A stretch of 42,427 bases of DNA from Spirochaetota bacterium (lineage in GTDB: Bacteria > Spirochaetota > Spirochaetia > Treponematales > Treponemataceae), in assembly GCA_016285185.1 (NCBI GenBank), contig JAEEQG010000161.1:1-42427 (forward strand), written 5' to 3'. Position 1 is the stretch's first letter. The number at the start of each line of letters is the position of its first letter. Below are positions 7,143 through 14,636 of this stretch, piece by piece. The position numbers were made by a program, and so were the translations under genes. The notes below the pieces were generated by a model. That model did not search any database, was not told where the DNA came from, and was given only the letters and a program-made list of their open reading frames with translations.

Positions 7143-8060
7143 TCAAATAGTAATATTTGGCATTGGTAAATTATTACCTTTAGAATCCTTTAGCATAATA
7201 TCAATAGTACTTTCTGTCTTTTTTTTACCTGCTGCTACTGAGCTTAAAAAATATTGAAGAGCATAATTGCTTACTTCAAATGAGTGAAGAATTTTAGCAG
7301 ATAGAATAAATAATTCATTAAATTTGTTTCTATTCATTTCTTTTGCTGCAACATTTATTTCATTTGATAAATACAACAAAAGCATGCTATTATATTTTAA
7401 TTTATATTTGGAAGAATCCCTTGAAAGAAAATTTCCATTGATTACTCTTTTGCTATTTAATTCTGTATTCGTTTCAAATTTCTCTGGTACAACTTGCAAG
7501 TCAAATCCTATGTTTTTCCTTTCAATATTTTCTTGATCTAACTTAATCCACGCATTGAGAATAGATTCATATTTTTTCTTTATTTCTGATTTTCCGATAT
7601 CAAGTATATAGGATCTTATTATTGGCTTTGTGAACTTTGCTATATATACTTCATCAGAACTTTTAATATTACAATTTGAATTAAATGTTATTATTACTTT
7701 TTTTAATTTATCTTTTGCCATTAAACTTGGTATAAACTCTGTTGTATATATTTCCAATATATTTTCTTTTTTATCAATTAGGCATATAAGTATGGGATAA
7801 TTATGAGAAAGCAACCATTTGCAACTATCATTTTCATAAATGATATCATCTTTTTTGCTTTTAATTTGCACTAGGTAGTAGTTTTCAATAAATAACAATG
7901 GACCTTTTCGTGTTCCAAGTGAACAATACAAATCGATCCCTGAGTCTTCCTGATGTGGAACCAAGAATGATGTACCAAATGCTGAAAAAAAGTATTGTGC
8001 TAGGTATTCTGATCGACTACCTTCATGAAAGTTAGCTGCTATGCTACCTGTATTATTCAT
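7143..8060 (-). CDS. DUF4365-like PD-(D/E)XK nuclease-fold protein
   Basis: The N-terminal half of this 305-residue protein resembles DUF4365: an early acidic helix (SEYLAQYFFSAFG), then HQEDSGIDLYCSL and, after a hairpin, YYLVQIKSKKD. The D and the Q-x-K/E-x-K spacing fit a PD-(D/E)XK nuclease core at about residues 40-75. KWLLSHNYPILICLIDKK and IYTTEF continue the fold as in DUF4365 proteins. The C-terminal half (from about residue 150) is unrecognised and helical. The start is supported by TAGGA seven to eight bases before the ATG. It lies in the same AT-rich block as the methyltransferase and HNH gene, on the same strand as the latter, separated by 237 bases in which I see no gene. It may be an accessory defence nuclease; this is inference from family and context. 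Confidence 0.6.
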   Translation of the reverse strand: MNNTGSIAANFHEGSRSEYLAQYFFSAFGTSFLVPHQEDSGIDLYCSLGTRKGPLLFIENYYLVQIKSKKDDIIYENDSCKWLLSHNYPILICLIDKKENILEIYTTEFIPSLMAKDKLKKVIITFNSNCNIKSSDEVYIAKFTKPIIRSYILDIGKSEIKKKYESILNAWIKLDQENIERKNIGFDLQVVPEKFETNTELNSKRVINGNFLSRDSSKYKLKYNSMLLLYLSNEINVAAKEMNRNKFNELFILSAKILHSFEVSNYALQYFLSSVAAGKKKTESTIDIMLKDSKGNNLPMPNITI

Positions 8061-8103
8061 TTCAAATCCTAAAAAAATGAACTAGAATTTTGAATAGAGT
8101 GTG

Positions 8104-8319
8104 TCACTGATTCGTGGCAATATATTCATCAATTTCCCTTACCATTTCTGGCTTTGTCATGCTGTCAAAAACATCAGGGCAGTCTGCGATATAAATTAAA
8201 ATTTCGTATTTTTCATCGAGTTGTAAAAACGGCAAAGATGTAATATTATGCTCGTGTTTGTAATCTTCTATTGCGAGGTACATAAGAAAAATTGAATTAT
8301 TCAATCTTAAATCAGACAT
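8104..8319 (-). CDS. Small DUF3791-like protein
   Basis: The 71-residue product reads MSDLRLNNSIFLMYLAIEDY at its start, continues through a helical middle (FLQLDEKYEILIYIADCPDVF) and ends MVREIDEYIATNQ. This matches the plan of the DUF3791 family (short protein, EIYxxxHNLS-like helix, YI(Y/L)DCYxxLH, terminal DIDEYI). I chose the ATG at 8319 because an excellent AGGGAGGT lies 7 bases upstream; an in-frame extension to 8391 would start inside its promoter. DUF3791 genes often sit beside putative toxin genes of the DUF3990 type; here no intact partner is present, though a gene relic follows on the same strand upstream. Function unknown. Confidence 0.65.
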   Translation of the reverse strand: MSDLRLNNSIFLMYLAIEDYKHEHNITSLPFLQLDEKYEILIYIADCPDVFDSMTKPEMVREIDEYIATNQ

Positions 8320-8347
8320 AGTAAAACCTCCCTTCAAATATGTAGTT

Positions 8348-8376
8348 ATTATAACATAAGTAATTTGAATCCACAA
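8348..8376 (-). promoter_or_regulatory. Promoter of the DUF3791-like gene
   Basis: Minus strand: -35 TTGTGG (8376-8371), 17-base spacer, perfect -10 TATAAT (8353-8348), 29 bases before the start codon and just ahead of the strong Shine-Dalgarno. Confidence 0.7.
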
Positions 8377-8391
8377 TAAAGTTAATCCCAC

Positions 8392-8450
8392 TAAATGAGA
8401 TTCTCCCGTGTAATTATAAAGGTGTATCTCATTATTCGCTGGTCTAGCGA
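8392..8450 (+). repeat. Direct repeat copy 2 with cassette-edge hairpin and no gene
   Basis: Bases 8392-8423 match 2279-2310 at 28 of 32 positions. Only 12 bases later (8436-8450) comes TCGCT-GGTCT-AGCGA, the counterpart of the hairpin after the DnaB-like gene (3134-3148). Thus the upstream and downstream edges of that gene recur here with the gene missing. AATGAGAT (8394-8401) and ATCTCATT (8426-8433) also form an inverted repeat. Confidence 0.55.
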
Positions 8451-8476
8451 TTCATAGTCTATTGTTACTGCACTTT

Positions 8477-8687
8477 TTATTTGCGCTTTTCATACACCGT
8501 TTTCTTTCCGGGAACATAACAGTCATAATACTCTATCGTGCCGCCATTTCCCCAACACATCCTCATTCAAAAGAAAATCCTTGAGCGAAATTACATACAC
8601 TCCGTCATCATTATAATAGGCTTTTGCAGATTCACGCGTGATGACTACCCTTGTGAACGAACCCAAATTTTGCAAGAGACAAGATTT
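8477..8687 (-). pseudogene. C-terminal relic of an unrecognised gene with one frameshift
   Basis: Read on the minus strand, one frame gives FTRVVITRESAKAYYNDDG followed by VYVISLKDFLLNEDVLG. At about 8550 the sense shifts to another frame that gives GNGGTIEYYDCYVPGKKTVY and ends EKRK-stop at 8477. The two halves read naturally as one protein tail separated by a one-base-type frameshift. No start codon or ribosome site is left. It may be the lost partner of the DUF3791-like gene, but nothing in the sequence identifies it. Confidence 0.45.
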
Positions 8688-8752
8688 TTACTCCAAATTT
8701 TTGCGTAAATACGCATTTTTCTGGAGTAAACTGAGCATAAAAGTCACTTGTC
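8678..8752. repeat. Nested inverted repeat (about 75 bases)
   Basis: Outer arms GACAAG (8678-8683) and CTTGTC (8747-8752), middle arms TTTACTCCA (8687-8695) and TGGAGTAAA (8722-8730), inner arms GCGTA (8703-8707) and TACGC (8710-8714) with an AA loop. The middle and inner stems share an exact centre at 8708.5. This could fold into a cruciform or RNA hairpin; it lies between the gene relic and the WYL promoter. Confidence 0.7.
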
Positions 8753-8774
8753 AATAGCTGTTATTCAAAACAAC

Positions 8775-8803
8775 TTGAAATATTAAACCTGCGGGCATAT
8801 CAT
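8775..8803 (+). promoter_or_regulatory. Promoter of the WYL-AAA+ cluster
   Basis: -35 TTGAAA (8775-8780), exactly 17 bases, -10 TATCAT (8798-8803). The start codon follows at 8837 with GGGG (8826-8829) as a modest ribosome site. The long inverted repeat ends 23 bases before the -35. Confidence 0.6.
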
Positions 8804-8836
8804 AGAAATGCGGTTTATCCAAAGCAGGGGTAAGTT

Positions 8837-10054
8837 ATGATACACGAAAACATAAACAGTTTTGAGCTTGAGTATCTCAAAGAAGAAGCTGAAGAAGGAT
8901 ACAGATTATATGCCAAAAGATACAGGCGTGAACATGACAAAATGCCGTCAGAAAAAGAAAAAAACGCATTCATAAAGAAGTATATTAAAGAGCATACCAT
9001 TAAGACTGATTCCTCAATGCGGCAGATAGACAAAGAAAAAGGGCAGGTGGAATTACTTAAAAAAATAATTATCCGCGATAAAAAGAAGTTATCAATTCAA
9101 GAAATGTCGGAAATCCTGATTAACGAAGGATATACAAAAGGCTCCAGCGTAAAGACAATCTACAGGCGGATTCTGCCGGAGATTACAAAATTTGGAAATA
9201 TAAAAAAAGGAGCTGACGGCAGGTATTATTTTGATGAGAACAACAGCAGGCTGAGAAATTATAAAGAAATTACTGCAGACATTGCAGAAAAAGTTAGTCT
9301 CAGTATAACGAGTATAAACATAATCTCCAGCTTTTTAGAGACAATAAAAGATTCTCCTGTTTATGAGCAGGCAAAGAATTTTATTGAATCTGAAAAAGTG
9401 CAGTTTACACGTGGACGCAGAGAAAAAGTAAAAAATCAGAACAGCTCTTCAAGGCTTTTATTTCTTGGAGCGCCGGAATCAACAATTAGTACAAGAATTT
9501 GGGAAACAATCTATGATGCAATGGACAAAAATTCCGCAATCGACATTCATTATACTGCAGAAGGAAGGGTCAAAGAAGAAACATATACCGTATACCCGTA
9601 TCAGCTGATTTTTGATAATGGCAGCTGGGATTTATGGGGAGAATGTCTTACTGCGGGGCATAAAGGTAAAAGGCTTTTTAATCTGTCAAGAATTTCACAT
9701 GTTGCAACACGAGCAATGATAAAAACATTTGAGCTGCCGGACGATTATGACTTTTTAACAACCATGTCAGGCAGCTTTGGCTGTTACAATGACGGAAAAC
9801 AAAAGGTATATAAAATAAAGTTTCAAAAAGATTCGTATGCATGGACATATTCCAAAGATCGTATTTGGGGTGACAATCAGAAAATTGAAGAAGCGGAAGA
9901 CGGCTATATCCTTAGTTTTGAGGCTTCTCAATTTAAACCTGTATTGCGCTGGGTTTTAGGATGGGGGGACGAAGCAGAACCAGTGGAACCTGTTGAACTT
10001 GTAGACGAATGGAAGAAAAAAATTAAAAAAATAGCAAAAAAATTCAAAATTTAA
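8837..10054 (+). CDS. WYL-domain transcriptional regulator
   Basis: The 405-residue protein has a helical, charged N-terminal region (residues 1-60), a likely winged-helix part around LSIQEMSEILINEGYTKG (about 85-130), and a WYL domain at about 225-300. The WYL core is visible as TVYPYQLIFDNGSWDLWGE with the following KGKRLFNLSRISHV. The C-terminal part (QFKPVLRWVLGWGDEAEPVEP) fits the WCX extension. WYL proteins of this type sense nucleic acid or nucleotide ligands and very often control phage-defence operons. It is the first gene of a six-gene same-strand cluster and has its own promoter, so it probably regulates that cluster. Specific ligand and operator are unknown. Confidence 0.8.
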   Translation: MIHENINSFELEYLKEEAEEGYRLYAKRYRREHDKMPSEKEKNAFIKKYIKEHTIKTDSSMRQIDKEKGQVELLKKIIIRDKKKLSIQEMSEILINEGYTKGSSVKTIYRRILPEITKFGNIKKGADGRYYFDENNSRLRNYKEITADIAEKVSLSITSINIISSFLETIKDSPVYEQAKNFIESEKVQFTRGRREKVKNQNSSSRLLFLGAPESTISTRIWETIYDAMDKNSAIDIHYTAEGRVKEETYTVYPYQLIFDNGSWDLWGECLTAGHKGKRLFNLSRISHVATRAMIKTFELPDDYDFLTTMSGSFGCYNDGKQKVYKIKFQKDSYAWTYSKDRIWGDNQKIEEAEDGYILSFEASQFKPVLRWVLGWGDEAEPVEPVELVDEWKKKIKKIAKKFKI

Positions 10055-10071
10055 TCAAAAACCCTCTTTTT

Positions 10072-10086
10072 TCTCATTTTTTGAGA
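10072..10086. other. TCTCA/TGAGA inverted repeat between WYL and AAA+ genes
   Basis: TCTCA (10072-10076) and TGAGA (10082-10086) flank five T residues, 18 bases after the WYL stop and 43 before the AAA+ start. A similar TCTCATT-A-AATGAGA lies at 2273-2287. It could be a weak terminator or a protein-binding site. Confidence 0.35.
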
Positions 10087-10128
10087 ATGCATTGTTTTAT
10101 ATTTTCCTCGTTAACTAAGGAGGAAAAT

Positions 10129-12471
10129 ATGACAAACACTATCAGAAGAAAACGTGCAAGCGCATTACGCAGGGCTAAAAGGAATTCAGGCCCTGTAACA
10201 GCAGAAACAAAAGCAGAAGCTTATGCATTTTGTTTTTATCTTTATAACATTTTTTATGAAATACCAAATTACCGTGTTTTAAACCGTTATGATGATTTCC
10301 TTTTTGATTTTGTTGAGTATTGCAGGGAAACAGGTAAAGAGGAACGTCTTGATGCAGTTTTAAATAATGAAATTAAAAAGCTTGAGAAGGAAGGGCTTCT
10401 TGTTCCATTCAAGACGGACGTTCCTGATGAGATGATTTTTACGAATTCTAAAATCAAATATCGTTATGAAGAGGACAAAGAAGTAGACAGGAAGATTAAT
10501 AATGACAATCTTGTAACGGAAAACGTTGTAAATCTATACAGGATTCTGAATATAGAAAAAGAACCTGTTTTTTCTTCAATCATAAATACGGTTGTTTTTG
10601 ATGAAACAGATTTGCATGTTCTTCATAATGACATCAAGATGACAAAGAAAATAAGGAACACAGTTTATGATATTTCAAAAACCATGTTTCTTGTAGATCA
10701 GATAGGGCTTTCTAAGGAAGAAGCAAGATATATCCTTTTCGAAAACCGTATGAATACATTTCATAGATTCACGAGTATAATTGAGGATGAATTTCACGAA
10801 AAGAAAGAAAAAGAAAAATGCATCGCGAATATTGTTGGTATTTCACATAATGAATTCAGACAGATGCTCCGCCCTGACAATAAAATCAGAGCATTCGGTT
10901 TTATTGATGAAGACGGGGATTACGATTCATCATTAGATAATTGCATTATCGAAAAATCAATTTATCCGTATTTTGCAGATTTGATTAAACCTCTTGATTG
11001 CAGCGCCGCATACGGTCTGGATTCTTTTTCTGTAAAAAGAGAATCAATAGACATTACGGTTGATTTGCTCAAAGGTAAAAATCCTGTTTCCATTCTGTTT
11101 TACGGCAAGCCCGGTACGGGTAAAACAGAACTTGCAAAGGCAATCAGCAAACAAACGGGGAATAAAGTTTATATATTTAAGAATGAATCTGAAGTTGATC
11201 AAGATAAGAATCTTCTCGGTCGTCTTGTCTGTCTGCTTTCAATGGATTGGACGGATTCAGTTTTGATTGTTGATGAGGCTGATTCTTTGCTTAAAACGAT
11301 TGAAAGAAGTTTCTTTGGAACTTTTCCTGCACAGACAAAAGGCACTGTCAATAAGATGCTCGAGAACAACAGGAACAAGGTTATCTACATCATTAACCAC
11401 CAGAGACAGATTGATGAATCCACCCGCCGCCGGTTCACGTTCAGCATTAAGTTTGAATCAATGCCTGCTTCAACACTCCGCTCAATTGCGGAATCAAAGC
11501 TTGCGCCAATGGCAATTGAACAGGATGTTAAAAACAACCTGTTAGCTATGCTCGGCAAATATCACCTTACGGGAGCAAGCGTGGATAACCTTGTTAAGAC
11601 AATACAAGGCATGGAATGTTCCAATAACGATGAGCTTCTCAAAAAGGCGGAAATCGTGATGAAAGAAAATGCGCTTCTTTTGGACGGAAAATCAAAAATG
11701 AGGGAAACCGTAAAAGCCGAGTACAATCCAAAAGTTTTGAATGCATCAATGGATCCGCTCAAAATTGTTGAGATGATACAGAACGCCGCAAAATTTGCTG
11801 AAAAGAATAAAGACTCCGAGAACGGAATAAGAATGCTGTTTTACGGACTCAGCGGAACCGGCAAAACGGAGCTTGCCCGATACATTTCAGAACAACTCGG
11901 CAAGCCCATTATCCTTAAGCGCGCAAGCGATATTTTAAGTCCATATGTTGGGCGAGATGAACAGAATATCTGCGATGCTTTTGCCGAAGCAGAAACCTCT
12001 GATTCAATACTCTTGTTTGATGAAGCCGACACTTTCTTCTACAACCGGAATCAGGCGCAAAGAACTTGGGAACGCTCTCTTGTAAACGAATTTCTTACCC
12101 AGATGGAAGAGTTTTCCGGTATCCTGATCTGTACGACAAACCTGCGCAATGTAATGGATCCTGCTATGCAGCGCCGTTTTCACATGATGGTTGAGTTCAA
12201 GCCTATGAAGTTTGACGGTATCAAAATTATGGCGGAACGGTATTTTCCTGCTTATCATCTTTCCAACAGTCAGATTGAAAGCCTTGAAGATATGGAAAGT
12301 GTAACTCCTGGTGATTTTGGTGCGCTTTCAAGCCGCATCCGGTTTATGAATCCCGATGATGTTGATTCGGATTACATTCTTGAAGAGCTCAAAAAGCTTC
12401 AGGAAGAAAAGAAAAAACAGTGGAAAGCCGAAAGCGGCGAAAGTGAACACAAAATTGGATTTACAGCATAG
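10129..12471 (+). CDS. Double AAA+ ATPase
   Basis: The start is fixed by a consensus AAGGAGG six bases before ATG 10129, giving 780 residues. Residues 1-320 are a helical N-terminal region of unknown family. AAA+ domain 1 has Walker A GKPGTGKTE (about 325), Walker B VLIVDEADSLL and an arginine pair in STRRRF. AAA+ domain 2 has Walker A GLSGTGKTE (about 573), a pore-loop-like SPYVGRDEQNI, Walker B ILLFDEADTFF, sensor CTTNL and AMQRRF. Both Walker motifs are intact in both domains, so two active rings are possible. Family knowledge suggests a hexameric remodelling or unfolding motor. It is the largest gene in the WYL cluster, with the next gene 12 bases downstream. Its substrate is not evident. 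Confidence 0.85.
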   Translation: MTNTIRRKRASALRRAKRNSGPVTAETKAEAYAFCFYLYNIFYEIPNYRVLNRYDDFLFDFVEYCRETGKEERLDAVLNNEIKKLEKEGLLVPFKTDVPDEMIFTNSKIKYRYEEDKEVDRKINNDNLVTENVVNLYRILNIEKEPVFSSIINTVVFDETDLHVLHNDIKMTKKIRNTVYDISKTMFLVDQIGLSKEEARYILFENRMNTFHRFTSIIEDEFHEKKEKEKCIANIVGISHNEFRQMLRPDNKIRAFGFIDEDGDYDSSLDNCIIEKSIYPYFADLIKPLDCSAAYGLDSFSVKRESIDITVDLLKGKNPVSILFYGKPGTGKTELAKAISKQTGNKVYIFKNESEVDQDKNLLGRLVCLLSMDWTDSVLIVDEADSLLKTIERSFFGTFPAQTKGTVNKMLENNRNKVIYIINHQRQIDESTRRRFTFSIKFESMPASTLRSIAESKLAPMAIEQDVKNNLLAMLGKYHLTGASVDNLVKTIQGMECSNNDELLKKAEIVMKENALLLDGKSKMRETVKAEYNPKVLNASMDPLKIVEMIQNAAKFAEKNKDSENGIRMLFYGLSGTGKTELARYISEQLGKPIILKRASDILSPYVGRDEQNICDAFAEAETSDSILLFDEADTFFYNRNQAQRTWERSLVNEFLTQMEEFSGILICTTNLRNVMDPAMQRRFHMMVEFKPMKFDGIKIMAERYFPAYHLSNSQIESLEDMESVTPGDFGALSSRIRFMNPDDVDSDYILEELKKLQEEKKKQWKAESGESEHKIGFTA

Positions 12472-12483
12472 GAGGAGGATTTT

Positions 12484-13338
12484 ATGAGTCTTATGGCATT
12501 GGGTGTAAAAATCAACGCACTTCAAAAAGGTATAAAGGAAGGACGGTTCACAACAAAAGCACAGGTTAAAGAAGCTGCAAAAGAACTCCGTGTTGCATCC
12601 GCAATTGGATATGGAAACCTTTCTCCCGAAGATAATGAACGCTGGTATGAGCAGCTTGCCGTGAATCTTTTTGAAAACCACAACAACTGGATTCCCTGCT
12701 TTATTGATATTGGCTTTGGCAGGGAACTGATTGATCATTCGGCAAATGTACAGAATAACACAATTCCTAAAAAGCAGCAGTGGAAGATTATCGTAACAAG
12801 AGACAAATTCCCGGAATGGCAGTTCTGTGCAATTGTAGCAACTTTTTGCAGGGAAGAAGCTGTTCTGTATCTGAAAAAATACTTCTCTGATTATGGTGAT
12901 TTGGGCTTTAACTATCACGAACCTTCTGAAATAAAACAAAGAGTGCCGTGGGTAGAAGTATCGACTAAGAAAACCGGTTCATACAAGGAACAAAAGGTTA
13001 AATATGACTTGGCTGTTCCATGTTCACCTAAGAGTGCAGGGGGAAAATATCCTATGTGGATAACAATTCCGTATTTGCAGAAAGAGCATCCGCCTGCTCA
13101 TGCTCATCTGTATACGGCGGATTTAAAATTCATAACCAAATTTGAAATAACGGAGAATCCTCCGGTAGATATGTCGGATTTAAAGGTTCTGCCTAATTGT
13201 AAAAAGCTTCCGCAGAGATATTGTGAGCTACTTATTGAGTGGGCAAAAGATACTCAAAATGGTGTTAGCAATTGGGAAAAACTAAAATCCAACTGGCAGG
13301 ATTTTATGGATGCCGCTCAATCCGGCTTGTTTGAATGA
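12484..13338 (+). CDS. Unknown protein with DUF4160-like C-terminal region
   Basis: This 284-residue protein starts 12 bases after the AAA+ gene with GGAGGAGG before the ATG, so the two are co-expressed. Residues 1-60 are a basic helical segment containing FTTKAQVKEAAKELRVASAI. The middle (WKIIVTRDKFPEWQFCAIVA) is an unrecognised alpha/beta region. From about residue 190, ITIPYLQKEHPPAHAHLY resembles the EHxPPHxHV start of DUF4160, a small fold often seen in toxin-antitoxin and conflict contexts. It ends in a helix with WEKLKSNWQDF. The tight coupling suggests a partner or adaptor of the AAA+ protein. The DUF4160 resemblance is by eye only. Confidence 0.6.
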   Translation: MSLMALGVKINALQKGIKEGRFTTKAQVKEAAKELRVASAIGYGNLSPEDNERWYEQLAVNLFENHNNWIPCFIDIGFGRELIDHSANVQNNTIPKKQQWKIIVTRDKFPEWQFCAIVATFCREEAVLYLKKYFSDYGDLGFNYHEPSEIKQRVPWVEVSTKKTGSYKEQKVKYDLAVPCSPKSAGGKYPMWITIPYLQKEHPPAHAHLYTADLKFITKFEITENPPVDMSDLKVLPNCKKLPQRYCELLIEWAKDTQNGVSNWEKLKSNWQDFMDAAQSGLFE

Positions 13339-13422
13339 GTTATTTGGAAAATCAGGTGATTGCTTTTGCGACACCTTAAATATCAGCTGTATTTAGAAAA
13401 CTTTGATAAAAGGAGAAATGCA

Positions 13423-13611
13423 ATGCCACACGCAAAAAACTTACCGTGTCAGTTATGTCCGAGCTGCGCAAACTATGAGTATCATGCTCATACCAGTGCG
13501 CCTCATCGTTGCAAAGATTCCGGCAGTTTTACCAACAGCAGTAAATGCGGTCAGGATCCGAACAAAGATGGTACATCTTCAAACAACTGCAAGAAGTATG
13601 AACCGGCTTAA
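13423..13611 (+). CDS. 62-residue cysteine-rich protein
   Basis: The ATG at 13423 has AGGAG (13411-13415) upstream; the longer in-frame ORF would start inside the spacer after the previous gene. The product is small and has six cysteines: CQLCPSC near the start, then single cysteines in HRCKD, SKCGQ and NNCKKY. Histidines (HAHTSAPHRC) add further ligands. This looks like a small metal-binding or redox peptide. It keeps the strand and spacing of the cluster (84 bases after the previous gene, 70 before the next) and has no hydrophobic signal. I do not recognise the family. Confidence 0.65.
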   Translation: MPHAKNLPCQLCPSCANYEYHAHTSAPHRCKDSGSFTNSSKCGQDPNKDGTSSNNCKKYEPA

Positions 13612-13632
13612 TAAGTTCAACTGATTAAAACT

Positions 13633-13659
13633 CGGCAGAAAACCGGCCACCTTCTGCCG
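13633..13659 (+). terminator. Hairpin inside the WYL cluster, possible attenuator
   Basis: CGGCAGAA (13633-13640) and TTCTGCCG (13652-13659) form a perfect 8-bp stem with an 11-base loop. Only TTTCAG follows, so termination would be partial. It separates the first four genes from the last two and could set their expression ratio. Confidence 0.5.
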
Positions 13660-13681
13660 TTTCAGTTAGGGAGAAATAATC

Positions 13682-14620
13682 ATGGGAAAAAAATACGAAA
13701 TAACACTAAAAGATATCAATAAGGAAATTGAATTATTACTCACTAAGCTTAATCTTTTGATAGAGGCTTGTACCAATTCTGGCAATAATATAGAAGATTT
13801 ATATTCAGAATTAACAGAACAAATAAAACAATATAAAAAACACATTTCTGAATATCAACTTCAGGATCTTCCTTTTGTTGAAGAAATGGATAATGGCAAT
13901 CCAATTTCATTTGCGGGTAAAGAAAATGCTGAAGCAGAAGAAAATTCAAAATTAGTAAAACTCTGTGCCGAAAGGGCAATTGATGCTATTTATGCAATTA
14001 GAAATTGCGATGCCTGTACTGAAAAAGAAGCAAAAAGAGAAGAGTTATATTGGCTTCTTCACCGATTAAGATTTCCACTCCAATTCAAGATATATGCATT
14101 ATCAACTCTCGATTCTTATTTACCATATTCACTGGGGTTCCGTCTTAATAGAGAAATTAAAAATTGGCAGTTAAAAAATGCATATAGAAGTTTGATAAAG
14201 GAAAACAACTGGAAATACCTCGGACATGCAGAGACTTTTAAAGAAGCCTATCATTATGCAGAAAATAATGGATTCTCTTGGGGCGGAGTTATTCACCTTT
14301 GCGCAGAACCAGAAGATGAATACACAAATAGTTTTGTAAAAATCGAAACTCCTTTCTTTACCGAATATTTTGATTCCTATGCAAAAGGTCCGATAGGGCA
14401 TAGATTCAATTATCGAAAAACAGAAATAACTTGCCTTTTCTGTAAAAAGGTATTCACATATCAAGGACATTCATGCGATCCAATTGTCAACAGAAGCAAT
14501 GATATTTATTTTCAGTATGCACGGTGCTGTAAGAAATGCTATAGAAAATATGTAAAACCGGCAAAGAAAGATGAGAACCTTGCTCAGAAAATCCGTACAG
14601 ATTTCAAGCTGGATATTTAG
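13682..14620 (+). CDS. Unknown protein with C-terminal zinc-ribbon cysteines
   Basis: The 312-residue product begins with a coiled-coil-like helical region (residues 1-60, KEIELLLTKLNLLIEACTN). A helical middle follows, with CDACTEKEAKREELYWLLHR at about 113-132. The C-terminal part has ITCLFCKKVF (about 257) and CCKKCYRKYVKP (about 290), which together would give a four-cysteine zinc ribbon. A Shine-Dalgarno AGGGAGAAA lies before the ATG. It follows the 70-base spacer containing the hairpin and is separated from the next gene by only 16 bases. No catalytic motif is visible. A DNA- or RNA-binding role is possible from the zinc ribbon alone, but this is speculative. Confidence 0.6.
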   Translation: MGKKYEITLKDINKEIELLLTKLNLLIEACTNSGNNIEDLYSELTEQIKQYKKHISEYQLQDLPFVEEMDNGNPISFAGKENAEAEENSKLVKLCAERAIDAIYAIRNCDACTEKEAKREELYWLLHRLRFPLQFKIYALSTLDSYLPYSLGFRLNREIKNWQLKNAYRSLIKENNWKYLGHAETFKEAYHYAENNGFSWGGVIHLCAEPEDEYTNSFVKIETPFFTEYFDSYAKGPIGHRFNYRKTEITCLFCKKVFTYQGHSCDPIVNRSNDIYFQYARCCKKCYRKYVKPAKKDENLAQKIRTDFKLDI

Positions 14621-14636
14621 TTATAGGAGACTCTGT

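Noticed and set aside
3134-8450. Integron gene cassettes with attC sites
   Set aside because: The recurring CGCTNGTCTAGCG hairpins are too short and lack the GTTRRRY/RYYYAAC core boxes; no integron integrase is in the window.
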